In this document: positions 58,603-64,000 of the stretch, one piece after another
Layout: each line of letters begins with the position of its first letter
Position numbering within the stretch: the first letter of the stretch is position 1
NCBI GenBank assembly: GCA_929200315.1
Contig: CAKMZB010000011.1
Coordinates: forward strand, 13,921-77,920
Reading direction: 5' to 3'
Length of the DNA: 64,000 nt
Origin: an uncultured Alphaproteobacteria bacterium
Lineage (GTDB): Bacteria; Pseudomonadota; Alphaproteobacteria; Rhizobiales; Rhizobiaceae
Translations under genes and position numbers: made by a program
The notes under the pieces: generated by a model
Told to the model about the DNA's origin: nothing
The model's database searches: none
The model's input: only the letters and a program-made list of their open reading frames with translations

Positions 58603-59718
58603 TTAGTCCACCGCCACAATGGCGGGCGGCGCGGTGATGATAGCGTCGGGATCGGGCGCAAGGTCAAAGACCATGAGCACCAGAGCCGTGATGAAAAGCA
58701 TGGCGAGCGAGATTGGCAGAAACACCTTCCAGCCAAGGCGCATCAGCTGGTCGTACCGATAGCGCGGCACGATAGAGCGCACCATCGCCATGCAGAAGAA
58801 GACGAAGAAGGCCTTTAGCACAAACCAGACCGGCCCAGGCACCCATGTGAATGGCGCAATGTTGAGTGGCGGCAACCAGCCACCGAGGAACAACAGCGTC
58901 GTCAGCGCGCACATCAGCGTAATGGCGACAAATTCACCAAGGAAGAAGAGCAGGAACGGCGTGGAAGAATATTCCGTCATATGCCCGGCCACCAGCTCCG
59001 ACTCGGCCTCCGGCAGATCAAAGGGCGGGCGGTTCGTCTCAGCAATGGCCGAGATGAAGAAGATGATGAACATCGGGAAGAGCCCGAACCAATGCCAATC
59101 CAGAAGCGACGGCGGCAGACCCATCATGGTGCCCGGCCCCGCCATCTGCGCCAACACGATGTGAGTGAGGTTGAGCGAACCAACGCACAACAACACCGTA
59201 ACCATCACAAAACCAATGGAGACCTCATATGAGACCATTTGCGCTGCAGACCGAAGAGCGGCGAGGAAGGGATATTTCGAGTTGGACGCCCAGCCGCCCA
59301 TGATGATGCCGTAAACCTCAAGGGAGGTGATGGCGAAGATAAACAGGATGCCGAGGTTCACATCCGCCACGGCCCAGCCGAAGTTGATTGGGATTACTGC
59401 CCAGGCCGACAGCGCCAAAACACCGGCAACCAAAGGTGCCAGCAGGAAAACACCTTTGTTGGCAGAGGCAGGAATGACCGGCTCCTTCAGAACAAATTTG
59501 AGAAGATCCGCAAAACTCTGCAACAACCCCCAGGGGCCAACGACATTCGGTCCACGGCGCATCTGAACAGCGGCAAAGATTTTGCGATCAGCATAGAGAA
59601 TGTAAGCCACCACAATTAGCAGCGTGACGAGGAACAGCACCGACTGGCCAAGGACCACGATGACCGGCCAAGCATAATCCCAAAAGAATGCCTCGAGATT
59701 GAAGGTCTGGTTTTCCAT
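58603..59718 (-). CDS. nuoH: NADH-quinone oxidoreductase subunit H
   Basis: A 371-aa membrane subunit at the interface with the peripheral arm and the quinone channel; about eight hydrophobic segments. [20 protein letters not shown], the acidic loop [20 protein letters not shown] and the helix ending [17 protein letters not shown] are diagnostic. It follows nuoG after 3 nt. Confidence 0.98.
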   Translation of the reverse strand: MENQTFNLEAFFWDYAWPVIVVLGQSVLFLVTLLIVVAYILYADRKIFAAVQMRRGPNVVGPWGLLQSFADLLKFVLKEPVIPASANKGVFLLAPLVAGVLALSAWAVIPINFGWAVADVNLGILFIFAITSLEVYGIIMGGWASNSKYPFLAALRSAAQMVSYEVSIGFVMVTVLLCVGSLNLTHIVLAQMAGPGTMMGLPPSLLDWHWFGLFPMFIIFFISAIAETNRPPFDLPEAESELVAGHMTEYSSTPFLLFFLGEFVAITLMCALTTLLFLGGWLPPLNIAPFTWVPGPVWFVLKAFFVFFCMAMVRSIVPRYRYDQLMRLGWKVFLPISLAMLFITALVLMVFDLAPDPDAIITAPPAIVAVD

Positions 59719-59721
59719 GGC

Positions 59722-61791
59722 TTATTCCGCCGCCATCATAGTTTCACCGGCAGCGCGGGCAGAGCATTCCGCCATCACCGCGGAAGCGCGGGCAATCGGG
59801 TTGGTGAGGTAGAAATCTGCAATCGGCGAACGAAGAGCCACCTTGCGGGCCGCGCCGCCTTTGCGACCTGCAAGCTTATCGATATCACCAGCATCACCTG
59901 GAGCGATCTCATCAATCTGCTCCATATGCGGATGCGCATCATAAAGAGCTGTGCGCAGCTGCGCGAGAGAATCAAACGGCAATGTATGACTGAGGCTCTC
60001 AGAAAGAGCGCGTAGGATCGCCCAGTCCTCCCGCGCTTCGCCGGGCGCGAAGGCTGCTCGGTTGGCAAGCTGTACCCGGCCTTCCAAATTAACGTAAGTC
60101 CCTGATTTTTCGGTATAAGCTGCACCAGGCAGAATAACGTCCGCATGATGCGCACCAACATCACCGTGGCTGCCGACATAGACGGTAAAGGCTCCAGCCT
60201 TGCGTTTGGTCATGTCGAGCTCATCAGCGCCTAGCAGGAACAGCACATCTGACTGTTCCAGCATTTGTGCTGTTGCCAAGCCACCCTGACCCGGCACGAA
60301 ACCAAGATCCAAAGCACCAACGCGACCGGCAGCTGTGTGAAGAATGTTGAAGCCGTTCCAGCCGTCGCGAATGACGCCGAGCGACTTCGCGGCCTTAACG
60401 GCAGAGGCGAGCAACCTCTTGCCGTCGGAGCGAGCATAGGCACCGGCTCCGATGATCATCATCGGCTTTTTAGCCTTCGAACGCTTGTAGGTTTCAAACT
60501 GGGCAAGCGTTTCTGCACCATTCCCGAAATGGAGAACATCATAGGTCAGATCGACCTCTTCACCGATCAGCATCACAGGCATCTCACCCGTCCGCCAACG
60601 TTTGCGGATGCGGGCATTGAGGACGCTTGCCTCAATGCGCGGATTGGTGCCGACCAACATTAGGGCATCCGCCTCTTCGATACCGGCAATGGTGGAGTTG
60701 AAGAGATAGGTTGAGCGGCCAAGGGCCGGATCGAGGGCGGAATTCGGCTCACGACAATCGCGGTTCGGGCTACCCAGCGCGTCGAGCAGCAGGCCCATGG
60801 CGTAGGCTTCTTCAACCGTCACCCGATCACCTGCGATCGCGCCAATGTCTTCGGCATCGGTGCCTTTCACCTTTGCAGCGATGGTCTCAAAAGCTTCCGC
60901 CCAGGACACTGGCGTCAAACGGCCACGCTTCTTCACATAAGGCTGGTCCAGGCGCTGAGAACGCAGACCGTCCCAGACAAAGCGCGTCTTGTCTGAAATC
61001 CACTCTTCGTTCACCGCTTCATTGATACGCGGCATGATACGCATGACTTCCGTTCCGCGTGTATCAACACGAATAGCGGAGCCGACGGCATCCATGGCAT
61101 CGATCGTCTCAGTTTTTGTCAGCTCCCATGGGCGGGCCTGAAACGCATAGGGCTTGGAGGTCAATGCGCCGACAGGGCAAAGGTCGATGACATTGCCCTG
61201 CAACTCGCTGGTCATGGCCCGTTCGAGGTAAGTCGTAATCTCAGCATCCTCGCCACGACCCAGAAGACCGAGTTCGGATACGCCGGCAACTTCCGTCGTA
61301 AAGCGCACACACCGCGTGCAGTGGATGCAGCGGTTCATGATCGTTTTAACGAGCGGGCCGATATATTTGTCTTCGACCGCACGTTTGTTTTCCTGAAAGC
61401 GGCTCGCATCCATGCCGAAAGCCATGGCTTGATCCTGCAAATCGCATTCCCCGCCTTGGTCACAAATCGGACAATCGAGCGGGTGGTTGATGAGCAGGAA
61501 CTCCATCACCCCTTCCCGCGCCTTCTTAACCATCGGCGTGTTGGTGAAAATCTCTGGCGGCTCCCCGTTCGGCCCCGGGCGCAAATCCTTCACGCCCATA
61601 GCGCAGGATGCTGCAGGCTTCGGCGGGCCGCCCTTCACCTCAACGAGGCACATGCGGCAATTGCCGGCAATCGACAGCCGCTCATGAAAGCAGAAGCGAG
61701 GCACTTCAGCGCCAGCATCCTCAGCCGCCTGAAGAAGCGTATAATGATCGGGCACATCCACTTCCGTGCCATCAACTTTGATCTTGGCCAT
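59722..61791 (-). CDS. nuoG: NADH-quinone oxidoreductase subunit G
   Basis: The 689-aa iron-sulfur subunit. An N-terminal ferredoxin domain binds N1b (Cys34, 45, 48, 63). [14 protein letters not shown] gives N5 (His103, Cys107, 110, 116) and CIHCTRC with Cys205 gives N4 (Cys155, 158, 161, 205). A molybdopterin-oxidoreductase-like domain without cofactor follows. ATG 61791 ([13 protein letters not shown]) shares one base with the nuoF stop (TAATG). The frame stays open to 62055 only inside nuoF. Confidence 0.97.
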   Translation of the reverse strand: MAKIKVDGTEVDVPDHYTLLQAAEDAGAEVPRFCFHERLSIAGNCRMCLVEVKGGPPKPAASCAMGVKDLRPGPNGEPPEIFTNTPMVKKAREGVMEFLLINHPLDCPICDQGGECDLQDQAMAFGMDASRFQENKRAVEDKYIGPLVKTIMNRCIHCTRCVRFTTEVAGVSELGLLGRGEDAEITTYLERAMTSELQGNVIDLCPVGALTSKPYAFQARPWELTKTETIDAMDAVGSAIRVDTRGTEVMRIMPRINEAVNEEWISDKTRFVWDGLRSQRLDQPYVKKRGRLTPVSWAEAFETIAAKVKGTDAEDIGAIAGDRVTVEEAYAMGLLLDALGSPNRDCREPNSALDPALGRSTYLFNSTIAGIEEADALMLVGTNPRIEASVLNARIRKRWRTGEMPVMLIGEEVDLTYDVLHFGNGAETLAQFETYKRSKAKKPMMIIGAGAYARSDGKRLLASAVKAAKSLGVIRDGWNGFNILHTAAGRVGALDLGFVPGQGGLATAQMLEQSDVLFLLGADELDMTKRKAGAFTVYVGSHGDVGAHHADVILPGAAYTEKSGTYVNLEGRVQLANRAAFAPGEAREDWAILRALSESLSHTLPFDSLAQLRTALYDAHPHMEQIDEIAPGDAGDIDKLAGRKGGAARKVALRSPIADFYLTNPIARASAVMAECSARAAGETMMAAE

Positions 61792-63095
61792 TACTCCGCC
61801 GCCTCCAATACGCGCCCGTCTTTGTCGGAGCGGTAGGTGTATTGATCGATCCGCTCTTCGATGACGGGGCGGAAATGGGTGATGAGGCCCTGGATGGGCC
61901 AGGCCGCTGCGTCTCCGAGGGCGCAGATTGTGTGGCCTTCGATCTGTTTGGTGACGTCGAAGAGCATGTCGATTTCGCGCTTCTCTGCACGCCCCTCGAC
62001 CATGCGCTCCATCACGCGCCACATCCAGCCGGTGCCCTCGCGGCACGGTGTGCACTGGCCGCAGCTTTCGTGCTTGTAGAAATAGGCCAAGCGGGCAATG
62101 GCGCGAATGATGTCCGTGGAACGGTCCATCACGATCACTGCAGCGGTGCCGAGGCCGGATTTCAACGCTGACAGTGAGTCAAAATCCATCGGCGTGTCGA
62201 TAATCTGATCAGCCGGAACCATCCGCACGGATGAACCACCGGGGATGACGGCCAGCAGATTGTCCCACCCACCACGGACGCCGCCGCAATGCTTTTCGAT
62301 CAGCTCACGGAAGGGCACCGACATCGCCTCTTCAAAGGTCGCAGGTTGGTTCACATGGCCAGAAACGCAGAAGAGCTTTGTGCCGCGGTTGTTGTCATTG
62401 CCAAAGCCCGCAAACCAGTCCGGCCCACGCCGCAAGATAGCGGGCACGACAGCAACGGATTCTACGTTGTTCACCGTAGTCGGACAGCCATAGAGGCCAA
62501 CATTGGCAGGGAATGGCGGCTTAAGGCGTGGCTGCCCCTTCTTGCCTTCCAGGCTCTCAAGCAGGGCGGTTTCCTCACCGCAAATATAGGCACCGGCGCC
62601 GTGGTGAACGTAGATATCGTAGTCCCAACCGGTCTTGGCGTTCTTGCCAAGCAGACCATCGGCGTAGCACTCGGCAATCGCAGCCTCCAGCGCCTCGCGT
62701 TCGCGGATATATTCGCCGCGCACATAGATATAGCAAACCTTGGCACCCATGGCGAAACCGGCATAGACGCAGCCCTCAATCAGCGTGTGCGGATCGTGGC
62801 GCATGATGTCCCGGTCTTTGCAGGTGCCGGGCTCGGATTCATCCGCATTGATGACGAGGTAATGCGGCCGCTCGCCAATTTCCTTCGGCATGAAAGACCA
62901 TTTCAACCCTGTCGGGAAACCAGCGCCACCACGCCCGCGCAGACCTGAGGCCTTCACTTGGTCGATCACCCAGTCGCGCCCGTTGGCGAGATGCTTCTTG
63001 GTCTGCGACCAGTGCCCGCGCTTCTTGGCACCTTTCAGTGATTTGTCATGAAGGCCGTAAATGTTGGTAAAAATGCGGTCTTTATCTTCAAGCAT
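61791..63095 (-). CDS. nuoF: NADH-quinone oxidoreductase subunit F
   Basis: NADH- and FMN-binding subunit, 434 aa, site of electron entry. [20 protein letters not shown] (about 50-69) binds [27 protein letters not shown] is the second FMN region, and [16 protein letters not shown] with a later Cys binds cluster N3. It lies 3 nt downstream of the lipoprotein gene. Confidence 0.98.
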   Translation of the reverse strand: MLEDKDRIFTNIYGLHDKSLKGAKKRGHWSQTKKHLANGRDWVIDQVKASGLRGRGGAGFPTGLKWSFMPKEIGERPHYLVINADESEPGTCKDRDIMRHDPHTLIEGCVYAGFAMGAKVCYIYVRGEYIREREALEAAIAECYADGLLGKNAKTGWDYDIYVHHGAGAYICGEETALLESLEGKKGQPRLKPPFPANVGLYGCPTTVNNVESVAVVPAILRRGPDWFAGFGNDNNRGTKLFCVSGHVNQPATFEEAMSVPFRELIEKHCGGVRGGWDNLLAVIPGGSSVRMVPADQIIDTPMDFDSLSALKSGLGTAAVIVMDRSTDIIRAIARLAYFYKHESCGQCTPCREGTGWMWRVMERMVEGRAEKREIDMLFDVTKQIEGHTICALGDAAAWPIQGLITHFRPVIEERIDQYTYRSDKDGRVLEAAE

Positions 63096-63098
63096 CTG

Positions 63099-63629
63099 TT
63101 AGTTCCTGTCCGCATTTGTCACGAGGACTTCAACCGGCTTCGCACCGGTCACCGCGATACGGCGTCCTATACCACCGCCACGCCGAACGTCATCGGCCTC
63201 CCAGGTGACCTGCGTGAACACCACCCAACGGCCAACCGGCACGTTGTTAAACCTGAAATTCCCCTGGGCATCACACTGGCTCCGCCGAACGATCTCACTG
63301 AAGCGGGGATCAGATCCAGCCATTTCCGAAATGCGACGTCCTGACCCGGAAACTGGCTGAACGCCGGTTTGAGCCACATCCCAAGCCTTCGAAAAACCGC
63401 CAGCATAGGGGATAAGGAGCACTTTATCGCCTGCGCAAGTCACCACACTGCCATTGTCGCGACGGATAAATGCTTGTCCCACGACCGTACCAGGACCGCC
63501 GCCGCGATAGGCGTCAAAAACGGAGACGTCGCCCAGATCGACTTCCTGTGTCGGTCCCGTCAGGCAGCCGGCCAGCAGCGGCATGGCAAGAACGGCGGGT
63601 GCCAATCTAAAGCTCATTGCAGCCATCAT
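63099..63629 (-). CDS. Putative lipoprotein inserted between nuoE and nuoF
   Basis: The 176-aa product has a lipoprotein signal: LAPAVLAMPLLAGC, with lipobox LAGC (Cys22 counting from the first ATG). The mature part includes VGQAFIRRDNGSVVTCAGDKV and FNNVPVGRWVVFTQVTWEAD, resembling a small carboxypeptidase-regulatory-like beta domain, with two further cysteines. No known complex I subunit matches. ATG 63629 shares one base with the nuoE stop; ATGs at 63626 and 63617 are alternatives. Its role in or near complex I is unknown. Confidence 0.78.
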   Translation of the reverse strand: MMAAMSFRLAPAVLAMPLLAGCLTGPTQEVDLGDVSVFDAYRGGGPGTVVGQAFIRRDNGSVVTCAGDKVLLIPYAGGFSKAWDVAQTGVQPVSGSGRRISEMAGSDPRFSEIVRRSQCDAQGNFRFNNVPVGRWVVFTQVTWEADDVRRGGGIGRRIAVTGAKPVEVLVTNADRN

Positions 63630-64000
63630 CAGCGTGGCTCCTTGCCGAAGACGCGCACATATTCCGCCCGTCCACCCTTTGCCAAGGCTTTAGCCTGCTT
63701 CACCCAATCATCGCGGTCGATACGCCCTTTGAAGCGCAGATAGCCGTCAACCCACTCACGCTCGGCTTTCTTCCACTTGGCGATCTGTTCATACTTGTAG
63801 ATCCCAAGGCCATTTAACGTCTGCTCCAGCTTGGGGCCGACACCGCTGACGAGCTTCAGATCATCCGGTTTTGTCGGCTTTCTGACTCTTGGCGGACGAT
63901 GAGCATCAGAAGCAGCTTTCACCGCCGTCTTCGCCTTCGGCTTGGTCGCTTTCGCAGCCGTCTTGACCGGTTTAGCAGCGGCCTTGACCGGATCTCCCTT
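63629..64000 (-). CDS. nuoE: NADH-quinone oxidoreductase subunit E, C-terminal part (runs off the window)
   Basis: The frame is open to the right edge, so only 123 C-terminal residues are seen. After a Lys/Ala-rich linker comes a helix-hairpin-helix-type domain, DDLKLVSGVGPKLEQTLNGL followed by GIYKYEQIAKWKKAEREWVD and VKQAKALAKGGRAEYVRVFG. This extension is known on NuoE of Hyphomicrobiales, and the position before nuoF agrees. The thioredoxin-like [2Fe-2S] domain must lie beyond 64000. If it did not, this would be a free-standing helix-hairpin-helix protein. Confidence 0.88.
   Translation of the reverse strand, partial: KGDPVKAAAKPVKTAAKATKPKAKTAVKAASDAHRPPRVRKPTKPDDLKLVSGVGPKLEQTLNGLGIYKYEQIAKWKKAEREWVDGYLRFKGRIDRDDWVKQAKALAKGGRAEYVRVFGKEPR

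Noticed and set aside
59722-62055. Longer NuoG starting at 62055
   Set aside because: The extra 88 residues are Arg/His-rich and lie inside nuoF; the ATG at 61791 matches the ferredoxin-domain start.
1-64000. tRNA, rRNA, CRISPR, insertion sequence or phage att site
   Set aside because: The gaps between genes were scanned by eye; none shows a GTTCGANTCC-type T-arm, regularly spaced repeats, a transposase or terminal inverted repeats.

Overview
The window is chromosomal DNA of an alphaproteobacterium, most likely of the order Hyphomicrobiales or a close relative. The evidence is the set of lineage markers: the response regulator DivK, the division-site regulator MipZ, the DUF1476 zeta inhibitor of F1-ATPase, the periplasmic protein EipB (DUF1849), DUF1489, DUF3572, DUF1467, a DinB with an N-terminal zinc ribbon, and a complex I operon whose NuoE carries a helix-hairpin-helix tail. 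The genome is fairly GC-rich and tightly packed. Many neighbouring genes overlap by exactly 4 nt (NTGA) or 1 nt (TAATG/TGATG), so translational coupling looks common. I see no rRNA or tRNA genes, CRISPR array, insertion sequence or prophage.

Layout: 1-8.6 kb holds nrdJ (B12-dependent ribonucleotide reductase), then a small accessory patch (a 90-aa orphan, a HicB-like orphan and an AT-richer 494-aa unknown gene), then a rhodanese, a monooxygenase-fold protein and a DUF1194 protein. 8.7-21.6 kb is mostly information processing and repair: topA, rnr, DUF983, a NUDIX hydrolase, rpmG, divK, DUF3572, a HAD protein, dinB, eipB, a RidA-family protein, a GDPD, a FemAB-like acyltransferase and a HIT protein. 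21.6-32.4 kb holds azlDC, the clpS-clpA protease adaptor and unfoldase, a SPOR-tailed D,D-carboxypeptidase, a DnaJ/VWA pair, mipZ, a broken DUF1489 gene and a biotin-carboxylase subunit. 32.4-38.8 kb is a plus-strand run of sfsA, map, radC, a periplasmic binding protein, a P1/S58 peptidase, rpe and purB. 38.8-47.2 kb centres on purine synthesis (purC, purS, purQ, purL) with bolA and grxD downstream. 47.2-64 kb is almost entirely minus strand: rpsD, murI, DUF1467, mce, rnj, birA and nuoN through nuoE, which runs off the right edge.

Functional groupings: purC-purS-purQ-lipoprotein-purL is a coupled purine operon, with purB just upstream. BolA and the CGFS glutaredoxin are a known iron-sulfur partner pair. 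clpS and clpA form one N-end-rule proteolysis module. nuoE-N encode most of complex I, a respiratory NADH:quinone oxidoreductase. birA (biotin ligase) serves biotin enzymes such as the carboxylase at 30.4-32.3 kb, and mce feeds propionyl-CoA breakdown.

I did not find a convincing new multi-gene system. The observations most worth following are the DUF1489 gene with a TGA where the family has a tryptophan, the birA gene whose only full-length start is a CTG overlapping the nuoN stop, the unrecognised 494-aa accessory gene next to nrdJ, and the DnaJ/VWA pair beside mipZ.
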